Assembly (NCBI RefSeq): GCF_030269925.1
Contig: NC_085124.1
Location: 4,836,001-4,900,000, forward strand
DNA length: 64,000 bases
Reading direction: 5' to 3'
Source: Bombyx mori
Taxonomy: Eukaryota > Arthropoda > Insecta > Lepidoptera > Bombycidae
The position numbers and the translations under genes are program-made. The notes under the pieces were generated by a model. It did not search any database. It was not told the DNA's origin and saw nothing but the letters and a program-made list of their open reading frames with translations. Below are positions 34,665 through 45,656 of this stretch, piece after piece; the first letter of the stretch is position 1, and each line of letters begins with the position of its first letter.

Positions 34665-34980
34665 CTAGCTTTTGCCCGCGACTCCGTCCGCGTGGAATAG
34701 TTACTTTGGCATAACGCTAAATTTTACCACCCACTTCATTTACGTAGAAAATGAAAATATTTTTGAATTATAGAATGTTAAGGAGCTATTTAAGCCCCTA
34801 TTTTGAAACATTATTTATTGGTGCTCCACTTGTATTGGTCTCACCGTGATGTTATATAGCCTTCCTCAATAAATGGGCTACTAACACAGAAAGAATTTTT
34901 CAAATCGGATTAGTAGTTCCTGAGATTAGCGCGTTCAAACAAACAAACAAACTCTTCAGCTTTATATACTAAAGTATAGA
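34665..34980 (-). mobile_element. Lep1-like Helitron, full length
   Basis: On minus it starts TCTATACTTTAGTATATAAA, then GCTGAAGAG and (GTTT)n, and ends CGGAGTCGCGGGCAAAAGCT followed by AGT. Same family as 49473-49796. Confidence 0.8.
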
Positions 34981-35826
34981 TATAGATTTGTTATCACTTC
35001 AGTTCATACTGTTTGTAAATAGATTTTTGTATGTGATTTCGAAAAATCGATCATTTGACGAATATTTTGCGATGGTAAGTTAATTTTTAGAGGTCCGATT
35101 GTTAAGCTAACCCTTACCATTTAATGTCGTAATTTAATATTCATTCGTGACTCCTTGATACTGATATAAGCGTAGATAGCTCAAGGGCCACTCCGTTTAT
35201 CTTTGATCGATCCAAATAATAAATTAAATTAGGTGAATAATTTGAGTACACTCGCGAGGGGCACACGTCAAGTAAATAATCATTAGCCGAATCTAATCTA
35301 AGATCGTTGCACGCGGGCCGAGAGCTCTTCACATACGATCGAAATCTTACCGAATAAAATTAGTTCCAATTGTGAATTCTAATTGCAGTATTATTTTGAA
35401 CAGCTTAGCAAAAACAAAAAAAACTACTTAAGCGTAAGATAGTAAGTCTATGTTTATATTAAATTCCCTGATTCTCAAAGTTTGCTATAAAAATAAATTG
35501 CATTTTTTTTTTTCAAACATAGAACGTATTACTACTAGTGTTTGTGATTTCAAAACTGATTTATGACAAGAGACAAAGTTCAATAGCGACGAGATATACA
35601 TTCATTTTTTTTTTTTTCTTAATATTTGTGTTTAGAACGCGTGTTGTTATTTGCGCCGAAATATTCGCAAGGGTCGTACAGACAACGGTACCGCCGTAAA
35701 AGGGTTGGTTATTACTATTACTAGAAAAATAAGTTAGTGTTATTGTTCGGTAATGAATTATTGGGTCGGAACGTTTCAGGTACATTAAATAACATGTGAA
35801 GGGTTAGGTCGATATTGTGCAAAATG
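34981..35826. other. unassigned AT-rich DNA
   Basis: Several T or A homopolymers (35503-35513, 35606-35617). No element recognised. Confidence 0.4.
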
Positions 35827-35860
35827 TCAGTCGAGAATTTCACACGTGAAAGTGCAGTCA
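35827..35860 (+). promoter_or_regulatory. possible initiator plus downstream promoter element
   Basis: TCAGT at 35827-35831 matches the arthropod initiator. Taking its A (35829) as +1, positions +28 to +32 read AGTCA, which fits the DPE consensus RGWYV. No TATA box is seen. Short motifs, so chance matches are possible. Confidence 0.3.
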
Positions 35861-35946
35861 GGTAGACGCGATACAGTGACATTTTATATTTTAAAACAAT
35901 TTTGCAGTTCTTCGATATAGTGTTTGTATTGAAGTGTTAGTATAGT

Positions 35947-36005
35947 ATGCATAATAAAATGTGGAATAACACTTTCGTGGTAGTCCCAAAGAACAATTAT
36001 TCAAT
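35947..36005 (+). CDS. speculative first coding exon
   Basis: An ATG at 35947, preceded by an in-frame TAG at 35938, opens 19 codons (MHNKMWNNTFVVVPKNNYS) ending at a consensus donor GTGAGT at 36006. It lies about 120 bases after the initiator/DPE-like pair. No following exon is identified and the product is unknown; a SINE-A copy occupies the start of the would-be intron. Confidence 0.22.
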
Positions 36006-36067
36006 GTGAGTAATTTTCGTTAATTCGAATTTAGACGTAGCATGGTTATTGTTGCGTTTTAAATGTT

Positions 36068-36293
36068 TCTTTTTATTGCTTGTATGAATGGACGTGCTCA
36101 CAGCCCAACTGGTGTTAAGTGGTTACCGGAGCCCAGAGACATCTACAACGTAAAGGCCGCCACCCACCATCTCAGTATAGTTACAACGGCAGTATAGTTA
36201 TAAACCGAAACGCATTACTGCTTCACGCCAGAAATTAACAGGGCGGTGGTACCTACCAGTGCGGACTCACAAGAGGTCCTACTACCAGTAAAA
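36068..36293 (-). repeat. SINE-A copy with internal loss
   Basis: Full order from complemented tail to GTCCTACTACCAGT, but the GAGACCTTAGAACTTATATC block is gone and AGTATAGTTA is duplicated. Confidence 0.8.
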
Positions 36294-38108
36294 GGCGTAC
36301 AAAACAGTCGCAAAATAATTATTTAGCGAATCATAGATTAGTTTTGTTTGGATAGAATAGTCTCGTTACTAAATATAAGGAAAATAACTCTGAGGTAACA
36401 TTAAATTTAGGTAGTTATTTAAATTCGCGTAACAGAACGGACCACGCGTGAAACCTCAATGTAACCCAAGACCCGTGTCTCAGGGCATCTTTTATGCGCC
36501 CCTAACCCTCTAATAATAATTACACCTTTTGTCAGTTAACCCCTTAACGCGCCGGTAATTCTTAAGCCAGCTAGCTACCTGACCTCGCTGGGCTCACTTA
36601 ACTTCCTGTTTCATTTAATTCCGAGACTCCAGACTGCGTGTGCGCAGTGTTCGAACGCTTTTAGATTCTCAATTTCGTGCTCAAGTTCTGTGTATGTGTT
36701 CTGTGATATTTAATAAAGGTATGTTTGATTTGTTTCAAAACGTGTTCAGAAGTGTTAGTGCGGGACTTATACTTACATTGCGTGCGTGTTAATAAGCCAA
36801 ATTAATTTTCTTCTTTAACTCAACTGTGGTACGAGAGAAACGCCAAATAACAAACAAGAGCACATTTCGCACGTCAGCAGTTACGACGAAACAATAAAAA
36901 AGAACCGGACCAGTCTACGAATGTCCTCTGTATCCCGGTATCCATGCAAAGGATGATACGCTATTTCCAACATATTCCAATATATTATTTTTTATTGCCC
37001 TCCCCCTGTCCAGGGGGGGAGTGGGGCGTCGCGTCATGCGTGATATTTGATATAAAGTCGGAACTCAAGTTCGTTATGCGATATTCTTTTTTCAAAGGAC
37101 AATGGCTCGGAGACGTTACATATTTTTCACGAGATATTTTTGTCGAGTTGCTCGAACGGGTCCAATTATTCTCGACATGAGAATGTTTGCGATGTTGGTT
37201 TGTTAGTGGAGTTATTCGAGTTGCCGGCATAAGTTCTTTTATTTATTTCACAAAAATAAAACGTGCGCTTTCGGTAATAATGACGATTAAATCTTTCACA
37301 TTTTAGCGTTCTTTTGTAAGCAAGCAGTTTTTGTAGACGAAAATAAATTTCTTCATAGAATTTAGTTTTTACAGAATAAGCCGACTATAGCAATTTAGAT
37401 TTATTTCGGTTTTATTGAATCTAATAAAAGTATTCAGTTCTAACTTTACAATATAGAATGTTAAATTAAATTCGTAATTTACTAATCACTAGTTTCTTTT
37501 TCTCAGTCGTGTCACTCTTGACAGAGTGGTCGTGATCGTCATGTAGTGTTGGAAGGGTATTTGTGTGCAAATAAGCGGTGTTTTGAATTTGTTTATTAAA
37601 ACTAATGCAAATAAAAACGTTTTTGAAATTATTTTTGAAATTTGGAACGTAACTGAAGCTAGTCAGGGATCGGCCATTTTTGTGCCAATAAAACATGCCC
37701 AATTCTATTCGTAGGGTGAGAGGGTGGCGGTCAGTTCTATTCGCCGGGTCCGCCCTTAACTAAAAATACCTAAATAAAACTATAGTATTATATAGCAAGC
37801 TAAGCTGTGCCTTTTTCTTTTTGAACTAAGAAAGCTTTCGATTATGAAATAGTTTTTAATAGACGTTAATTATATACTTAACAAAGATTGAGTCCTGACG
37901 TATTTTTGTGACATGCTGTAACTCTTTTTAGAAATAAATACACTATCAAATTAAATATGTTCATAACGCAGTGCCGGTGACGGTGCTATGTAAATATTGC
38001 GTATATAAGACGTACCGATTTGCCGAAAAGACTATATATCAAATGTTAATAGTAACGTGTATGAAAAAATAGCTTTCTTGTATAATCAAAAAGGTCGTTC
38101 CATTTAGA

Positions 38109-38109
<1 letters not shown>
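36294..38109. other. 1.8 kb without recognised repeats
   Basis: Includes a donor-like AAAGGTATGT at 36716-36725 after a GC-richer stretch, and a C-run/G-run pair (CCCTCCCCCTGTCC then AGGGGGGGAG) at about 36998-37022. No gene can be called. Confidence 0.4.

Positions 38110-38156
<47 letters not shown>
38110..38156. repeat. (TA)n microsatellite
   Basis: About 23 uninterrupted TA units. Confidence 0.97.
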
Positions 38157-38160
<4 letters not shown>

Positions 38161-38261
38161 TGGCGCAAACAAAATTGGCACACCAATAATACAAACAAAC
38201 AAACGAATATTAGGAGCTTGTAATTTAAAAAGTGATATGATTCACGACGAGTAATTGACTT

Positions 38262-38497
38262 TCATGATACTTCTTGTGAGTCCGCGCGGGTGGGTACCAC
38301 CGCCCTGCCTATTTCGGCCGTGAAGCAGTAATGCGTTTCGGTTTGAAGGGTGGGGCAGCCGTCGTAACTATACTGAGACCCTTAGAACTTATATCTCAAG
38401 GTGGGTGGCGCATTTACGTTGTAGATGTCTATGGGTAACCACTTAACACCAGGTGGGCTGTGAACTCGTCCACGCAACTAAGCAATAAAAAAAAATC
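38262..38497 (+). repeat. SINE-A copy
   Basis: Begins within the first block (CTTCTTGTGAGTCCGCGC). The GCTCCAG hexamer region is deleted (CTATGGGTAACCACTT). Ends AGCAATAAAAAAAA. Confidence 0.85.
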
Positions 38498-39093
38498 ATT
38501 AATTAAATTATTTCGTATAATTGTATTTTCATATCGTGATCAATGTAGAGAAATTATTTAATTTTTTGTTCGTCAAAGTATGTTGTACGGGGTTACCAAT
38601 TTACAAATAAGTTTCTTATTCTTCTATAATATAAATAAATTACGGACTGAAGAATCGAATACACATTATCAAAAAATGTCTAATTGTTAACAAGCTTTTA
38701 TGGCAGTTTTTAAAGATTCTAGTTTCAAAATTAAATTTAATGGATCTAAAACTGTTTATAGGCATATAACAGTTTTGTTATTCTGAATAATCATAAATTT
38801 AATTGAATCTATTTTTTTAAGGTTTATCGCGTATTCGTTATCTTTTTTTATAAAATGAATACTTTTCGTTTTTCGGGGTTCACGGAACTGAGGTGATGTC
38901 GAGAGCACTTTAATATTGTGATAACTGAAATTAATATAATTGATCTTTTGCTCGGCTTTTAAATGTCACATAAGTTTCAATGAAAATAACATTAAATATA
39001 ATGTGTATATGTACGATAAATCTAAAATAAAATAGTAGCTAACATAAAGCAGCAGTTTCATGGAAATTTTCGAATGATGTCAAATTATTATAA
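38498..39093. other. unassigned AT-rich DNA
   Basis: No feature recognised. Confidence 0.4.
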
Positions 39094-39519
39094 CTAGAGG
39101 TCCCGCAGTAGTCGAAATTCGACTATAATTAATTGGCATTGTAAGTTTGTACACTATTATGATTGTATTTTATACTTCTGTAATCACAAATTTCGCCAAG
39201 ACTACACTATAAAAAATATTAACAAAGACAAACAATATTTAATCTATTCTCAATTTGACAACAGACAAGAAGTCAAGAACAAAAGTTTGACAATAAATAG
39301 TATGCATGCGTGTGTGCGTCAAATACACGGTATGTAGTGTGTGTAATATTTTCTTTATTGATTTAATGTATCTTTTATGCATTATTTTAAAAGAATATTA
39401 GCATTGTGCACTTCTTCTCTATATTCTCTATAAGTGTGGAAAATTTCATACTTCTTCGTCCGCGCAATTTTCGTAAAAAGAGATACAAAGTTTTTGCTTC
39501 ACGTATTAATATATAGATG
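39094..39519 (-). mobile_element. Helitron-E copy 4, full length
   Basis: Both ends intact: plus-strand left AACTAGAGGTCCCGCAGTAG (complement of ...CTCTAGT|T) and right ATTAATATATAGA|T. The host A and T at the two boundaries fit Helitron insertion between A and T. 3' hairpin TAGTCGAA/TTCGACTA present. Confidence 0.82.
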
Positions 39520-40138
39520 TAAACACTATTTCTAAAACTCGCGAATACAGAAGAAGATTCTATATAAATATTTATCTATGTTTTTATTCAAAATGTTTGG
39601 TCATCAAAAACATATTTCTTTACGAAACTAAAAGCTTAATTAAACATTGTCCATTACCATGAAATCAAGTCCAGTGTAGTAACAGTTCAGTAGGAACATA
39701 TTTAGTTCGAAAATCTGTTTAAATGTGGAAATAACGAAGGGTCGAAAAGTGCCGGTCAGTTTTTCTGGTCCCGCCCCAACGAGGGTCATTGTACTGATTG
39801 CAACGTTGGACAAAAGCACCCCAGCGGCATTCGCAGGGTTGGGGTCGAATAAGTAATTTTCTTTTGTGCGTTTCAGCAAATGGCGATGTGTTTTATTAAC
39901 TTGATTATAAGTAAACGAATGATTGGTTGTCAGTAACGATGGTCTGGCATTATTGAGGAATTATTTCGATTATATTAATTTAAGGTTGATAACCTTTTAC
40001 GGTGATTGGAATTTGACAATCTTAAAATTATTTTTAACATATTTGATTGGTTTTAAAATATTCTGTAACGCACACATATAAAACGACCTATGATGAAATG
40101 TTTCGCTCCTCGATTCATTAATGTACAAATTTATCATA
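39520..40138. other. unassigned DNA
   Basis: Minus frame 39640-39879 has a GC-richer middle (39755-39850) but no domain. Confidence 0.35.
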
Positions 40139-40552
40139 AACTAGAGGTCCCACAGTAGTCGAAATTCGACAATAATTAATTGGAATTGTAAGTTTGTACA
40201 CTATTATGATTGTATTTTATACTTCTATAATCACAAATTTCGCCAAGACTACACAAAATAATAACAAAGGCAAACAATATTAAATCTATTCTCAATTTGA
40301 CAACAGACGTCAAGAACAAAAGTTTGACAATAAATAGTATGCATGCGTGTGTGCGTCAAATACATGGTATGTAGTGTGTGTAATGTTTTCTTTATTGATT
40401 TAATGTATCTTTTATGCATTATTTTAAATAAATATTACCATTGTGCACTTTTTCTCTACATTCTCTATAAGTATGGAAAATTTCATACTCCTCCGTCCGC
40501 GCAATTTTCGTAAAAAGGGATACAAAGTTTTTGCTTCACGTATAAATATCAT
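40139..40552 (-). mobile_element. Helitron-E copy 5
   Basis: Very similar to copy 4, with one hairpin base changed (TTCGACAATAAT). The 5' end reads TATTTATACGTGAAGC, as in copy 2, so copies 2 and 5 may be one subgroup. Confidence 0.8.
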
Positions 40553-41126
40553 AAAAAATTGCATCTGATCTGAATTTGCGAATTGTTACTCTGATAAAGA
40601 AACATATTTGGTTTTCATTTATTTGAATATATTTGTTAATTTTTCATTGTGATTACCTAATAAATCTTTTGTTTATAGTTTTTCTTATAACGCATATTAA
40701 GTATTCATGATTACTGCTGTTTCATTTCAAAGTTCACATTTCCTGTGTTTTAAATCACAATACGCAAATTTCCTAATTAAACAAAAAAAAAACAAATACC
40801 GATACAAACACGCAAAATCGCACACGCATGTATAAAATAAGTAATGTTATTCGTGAGTTCGGGGGGACAGCTACAAATGTCGCGGTCAGTACCCCCTTCC
40901 TGTGGCGACCCACCCCCTACGACGTAGCCGCTTCTTCTCTCCCGTCTACGAGACTGCTACGGCTTGTAACTTTATTGGCTTTAAAAGCTGTGGTTGGCTC
41001 TTTTTGTAATTAATCCTCTGGGACATTACAGACAATCCCAAGGCCTCATAGAGTTTTGAAAGTATTTGAAGTGGAACACTTGAATGCAAAGAAATTGCAT
41101 AAAGATGTGTTTTACCAAATTATTGT
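40553..41126. other. unassigned DNA
   Basis: GC-richer patch at 40855-40965 with an open frame 40828-41013 (no domain). Confidence 0.4.
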
Positions 41127-41366
41127 ACTAACCCGGCAGACTTCGTAGTGCCTCAATCGATAAATAAAAGACACATCAAGGGGACACATCAAAGGAAAAA
41201 CAAAATTGTTTGTTTTTATATAATTCCGAGCTTTTTTTATATTTTCTCACCTTTTAAACTTTCTCTGGACTTCCACGAATAATTCAAGACCAAAATTAGC
41301 AAAATCGCTCCAGCCGTTCTCGAGTTTTAGCGAGACTAACGAACAGCAATTCATTTTTATATAACT
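41127..41366 (-). mobile_element. Helitron-F copy
   Basis: Complement ends GAAGTCTGCCGGGTTAGT, where the copy at 51973 ends GTCTGCCGGATCAGCTAGT. Contains CTCGAGAACGGCTGGAGCGA and TGATGTGTCCCC. Confidence 0.75.
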
Positions 41367-41855
41367 TAACCTTAGCCTACAATAATTTCGTAACAATATC
41401 TGTTAACAATATAGTACGTATGATTATCTACATAAATTAGTATCAAAAGATTAATAAAACTACTCACATAAAATAGTGTTGAAATATTCCTATTCCGAAC
41501 AATGGATTCCTAAGTTCGAACAGTGAATAAATGAAAAGCACACATTTTCAGTATCTATCAATACTTTTATTGCTTAAGTAGCTGTGTGCTTATAGGTATA
41601 ATTACCATTTCTATTTGACCTGTCCTAGATAATAAAATTAAAGAGAGAACGGTTCAAGAAAAATTGGAACTAGCTTTATGATACCGTAAGCTTGTTTGTT
41701 CAGATAGCATTAGTTTCATGAAAGACTTTTGGCTAAGACTTTTATTAGAAATTTGCTAATGCATTTTGTTATTATATAATTTGTTTTACATTTACATGTC
41801 AAACAATTGTGCTGCACGATTGTTAACTAAAGACCACCGTATTCGTCAGCTAGTA
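41367..41855. other. unassigned AT-rich DNA
   Basis: No feature recognised. Confidence 0.4.
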
Positions 41856-41897
41856 TTGTGGATGTCTATGGACTCCAGTAAACACTCAACACCAGGT
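41856..41897 (+). repeat. SINE-A 3' fragment serving as insertion site
   Basis: GTATTGTGGATGTCTATGGA, then CTCCAGTAAACACTCAACAC and CAGG: the body of an older SINE-A interrupted by the full-length copy that follows. Confidence 0.6.
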
Positions 41898-42345
41898 CGT
41901 CGTGGCCTAAAGGATAAGACGTCCGATTCATTCGTGTTGAGCGATGCACCGGTGTTCGAATCCCGCAGGCGGGTACCAATTTTTCTAATTAAAGTACGTG
42001 TACTCAACAAATGTTCACGATTGACTTCCACGTTGAAGGAATAACAGTGTTATAAAAATCAAACCCGCAAATATATAATTTGTGTAATTATATTATATAA
42101 TTACTGGTGGTAGGACCTCTTGTGACTCCGCGCAGGTAGGTACCACCGTCCTGCCTGTTTCTGCCGTGAAGCAGTAATGCGTTTCGGTTTGAAGGGTAGG
42201 GCAGCTATTGTAACTATACTGAGATCTTAGAACTTATATCCCCAGGTGGGTGGCGCATTTACGTTGTAGATGTCTATGGGTTCCAGTAACTACTTAACAC
42301 CAGATGGGCCGTGAGATCGTCCACCCATCTAAGCCTAAAAATAAA
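41898..42345 (+). repeat. full-length tRNA-headed SINE-A
   Basis: Reference copy for the family. Head 41898-41975: GTCGTGGCCTAAAGGATAAG (pol III box A-like) and GGTGTTCGAATCCCGCAGG (box B-like GTTCGAATCC). A linker with CAAACCCGC and TAATTTGTGTAATTA follows, then the body from ACTGGTGGTAGGACCTCTTG through TGAAGCAGTAATGCGTTTCG to CACCCATCTAAGCCTAAAAA. Transcription would be by RNA polymerase III; it encodes no protein and depends on a LINE. Similar SINEs are abundant in the silkworm; whether this is the one named Bm1 needs a library search. Confidence 0.85.
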
Positions 42346-42867
42346 AATCTCATACACACACTATATCTCATAACAAAGATCATGCTTACACGAAGTACGA
42401 TCCACTACTGACATTAATTTGGCTGAAGGCTCTTCTTCTATCTAATCTCAAAAAGCCCAATTTCATTTTATATGGAATCTTCAATACTATCTAGAGTTTA
42501 CATATTAAGGTAGGTACTTAAAAATATACATTTAAATTCCGACCAAAATATACTAGATACTTCTGAAATTAATTGCAATACAACGTCAAGTCTGCAACCG
42601 ATTCAATAAGCGACCGAACTTATCCTGTCGTAAGCTTCGCTGGCGGTCACCATCGCAACGATAGCCTAGCAACGCGGCATTAGAACTATATCCTTATAAG
42701 TATAAAGCATGATTTCCCTTGACAAAAGTACGGTTACAAATAGCTGGCCGGACATAGATGTAGCGTTCGTTGGAGTGGACATGAAAAAGAAAGTGTCTGT
42801 TAAATTAAAATCAGATAAGTACTATCTAATAAAAAAGTAATTGAGAACTAAGATAGATGTAAGATAG
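42346..42867. other. unassigned DNA
   Basis: No element recognised. Confidence 0.4.
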
Positions 42868-42985
42868 TAGGCAGCGGCTTGGCTCTGCTCCTGGCATTGC
42901 TGAAGTCCATGGGCGACGGTAACCACTCATCATCAGGTGGGCCGTACGCTCGTCTGCCTACAAAGGCAATAAATTAAAAAAAAAG
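42868..42985 (+). repeat. LINE-B 3' tail
   Basis: GTAGGCAGCGGCTTGGCTCT to CTACAAAGGCAATAAATTAA; close to consensus. Confidence 0.85.
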
Positions 42986-44689
42986 ATGACACTTATTAAG
43001 AATTTTAACATGCAGACGCTCATTCCTAAAATAAACACGTCTATTAGTAGAAAAAACACGAGCATTGTGCGCTAATTGGTCATTTAGACAATTTAGGTAA
43101 TTTATTTGGGATAAAAAGCTTACATTAAATAGCTGTGTCATGTGAAAAGTATTAATAAAAAAGAAAACTAAATTCAATGACTTTATTTAGGAGTTTGGTT
43201 ATCTGTTGTACGAAAATAGATCATAACGTCTTGATAAAACAGTAGGTTCATATTGTTGCAATTTCTTTTTCAATTAAAATAAGAGATTCCATTACAATTC
43301 TAAATAATTCGTACACGCATGTGAAATTTTAAGCACATCCATAAAACAGTTAAATAACCCTACTATAAATCTATGAAAGTATCCAGTTTAGTGGGGCTTA
43401 GAGATGATTAGATTTATCATTAATAATTTATAATTGATATTCTTATTTCCAGACACGCTTGATTGTTGCGCAAGATAATTTTGCTAATTGAATACAAAAA
43501 TTGAGCCTGAAAAACCACAGTAATATAAAATTAAGCATCGGTAAACTGTATTATAGAAAGTACCCCAATAAATTGTAATGAAATTTGTAATCAATTGAAA
43601 ATTGTAATCAATTCGTTTTCCCCGTGCCCTATCTAGTTATTTAACATCCGAGCAACCAAAGGTAGTGGGACAGTTAATATATTTGAAGTAAGGTAGAAAA
43701 AGGGTTTCTTGTGCTACCTTTGTGCGGGGATGCCCTTTAGTGGGATCTAATAAAACCTTGTTACGGGCAAAGGGATACCAATCCCAATATTGAAAGTGTT
43801 CTTTACATGATATGGAATTTAAGGGACTTCTCTCTGATATTAAATCCGGAAAAATCTTTTTACTTTCATAAAGCAATGTGATGTTATATTGTAAGGGATC
43901 GTGTTTTATTTAGAAGCTTGCAATATGAATTACATATTATTGATATAACATATGTTTGGTTCTAATTAGATTTAAGTAGCTCATAATGCATGCCCAAACA
44001 ATCAGAAAATAGTAGACAGTCTTACCGTTGAAGCAACCTTTTCCTGATCTCTTCACAAACCAGAATTTCCACTCTTAGTAGTTTACTATGTTTCATTTTG
44101 GGACTATGTATTAAAACATACACGACCAAGATCATTAAATCTCTTTTGGTTAATGAAGAGTTAATTTAGCTGTTGAATATTTAGAAAACATAATATTTTG
44201 ATGTTTTAAAAACAATTATTAAGTCAATACACTCTTGTAAATTAACAATTTACGTAATATTGTATAAAAAATACGTATGCTATTTCAGCACTCTTGTTTA
44301 TTGTTACGTACCATTATCTTAACATCTAGTTTCTAATAATCTCGATATTCTATTCTAGACAGTAGAGATCAAATTAATGCTAACTAGGTCATACAACGAC
44401 TAATGTTCTGGAAACGAAAAACAAATAATACATATTACGAAACATATAACTCGCACATACAAGAAGTTCCGAAAATTTTTACACACACAAGCGCAAACAC
44501 ATAAAAATACAAAAGTATAAACACATGTCGCATTAAGGGACAGTATGACGCATGCGCCGCCCCGTGGCCGAGACTACCTGACCGCGGCTGGACACTGATC
44601 AATATTAAAGTCCGAGGGAGGATGCCGGGGGACGTCTGTTTGTCTGTGCTATTTGTATGGAGCTGATAAAAGTAAATCTTTCAAAAAAT
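42986..44689. other. 1.7 kb without recognised repeats
   Basis: Mostly AT-rich. An isolated GC-rich block at about 44540-44640 holds GACGCATGCGCCG, resembling an NRF1 site, with no associated frame. Confidence 0.4.
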
Positions 44690-45013
44690 CATATTTAATC
44701 AACTTGCAGGCAGGTAACGGTAGGTAACGGTGCTTTTAGGTACCTGAAGCATAGGTCAGTGTCCTCGCCGAACTAGTCGCTAACGACGAAAGGCTCGACG
44801 AGTAAATTAACCCATATACACAGCCCAGTGAGTTTCTCGCCGGGTCTTCTCAGTGGGTCGCGTTTCCAATCCAATTGTAGATTCTGCAAAGCACTGCTCT
44901 TGCTAGAGCCAGTGTTAGCAACACCTTCGATTTGAGCCCCTAGAGCTCATCTACACGCTAGGGTAACGCTGATATAGCCTCTCAAGGCTATCAGCATAGG
45001 TAGAATAAAAAAG
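44690..45013 (+). repeat. SINE-C copy, nearly full length
   Basis: Has the 5' block CATATTTAATCAACTTGCAG, with GGTAACGGTA duplicated after it, the whole core, and the CTCTCAAGGCTATCAGCATA end. Confidence 0.82.
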
Positions 45014-45023
45014 TAACGGTAAC

Positions 45024-45122
45024 GGTGGCATCGGCTTGGCTCTGCTTTTGGCACTGCTGATGTCCATGGCTGCGGTAACCACTCACCATGGTGGGCCGTA
45101 TGTTTACAAGGGCAATAAAAAA
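45024..45122 (+). repeat. LINE-B 3' tail
   Basis: Follows the SINE-C tail directly: CATCGGCTTGGCTCTGCTTT to ACAAGGGCAATAAAAAAAC, with a 13-base loss near CGTATG. Confidence 0.75.
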
Positions 45123-45524
45123 ACTTGCGTTACTCTTAGTTGCGCGTTACTTATACAAAGTGTTCACTTTTATTTGAAATGTATAGAATATAGTATTACC
45201 CATTTTTATTTGAAATGTTCCGTAATTATAACGTAATACCATAATACGTTTGAATATTCACCATTACCGAGTTTTGAAATTAAGAATGGTTCAATAAGCA
45301 CAGACTATTAAAAAGCTTTAACAAAATGTAAATTAATTGTTTTACACACTTCTTTGCTCAATGAGCTTCCTATTTACTGTCGATTATTTTTAATTAACTT
45401 AAGCGCTTCATTAGGTAATCCTACTACATTGTTTAACTGTAATTGCTTACAAAGCACTTTAAATATTATTTAGCTATTCTAATGTTATAATTTTAATGTT
45501 TTGTACAAACCTCACAAAAATAAC
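45123..45524. other. unassigned AT-rich DNA
   Basis: Left flank of the mariner element; a TTTTATTTGAAATGT phrase is repeated at about 45168 and 45206. Confidence 0.45.
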
Positions 45525-45656
45525 TAGTCAGGTCATAAGTATTGTCACACAGTAAAAACTTTTCTTTTAGAATGCTGGCCACAAAAAAGTTTATTGAATT
45601 CGAATTGTTCATGAAAATAAAAATGTATACTTTTAGAATTTTACTCATTTTTTAAT

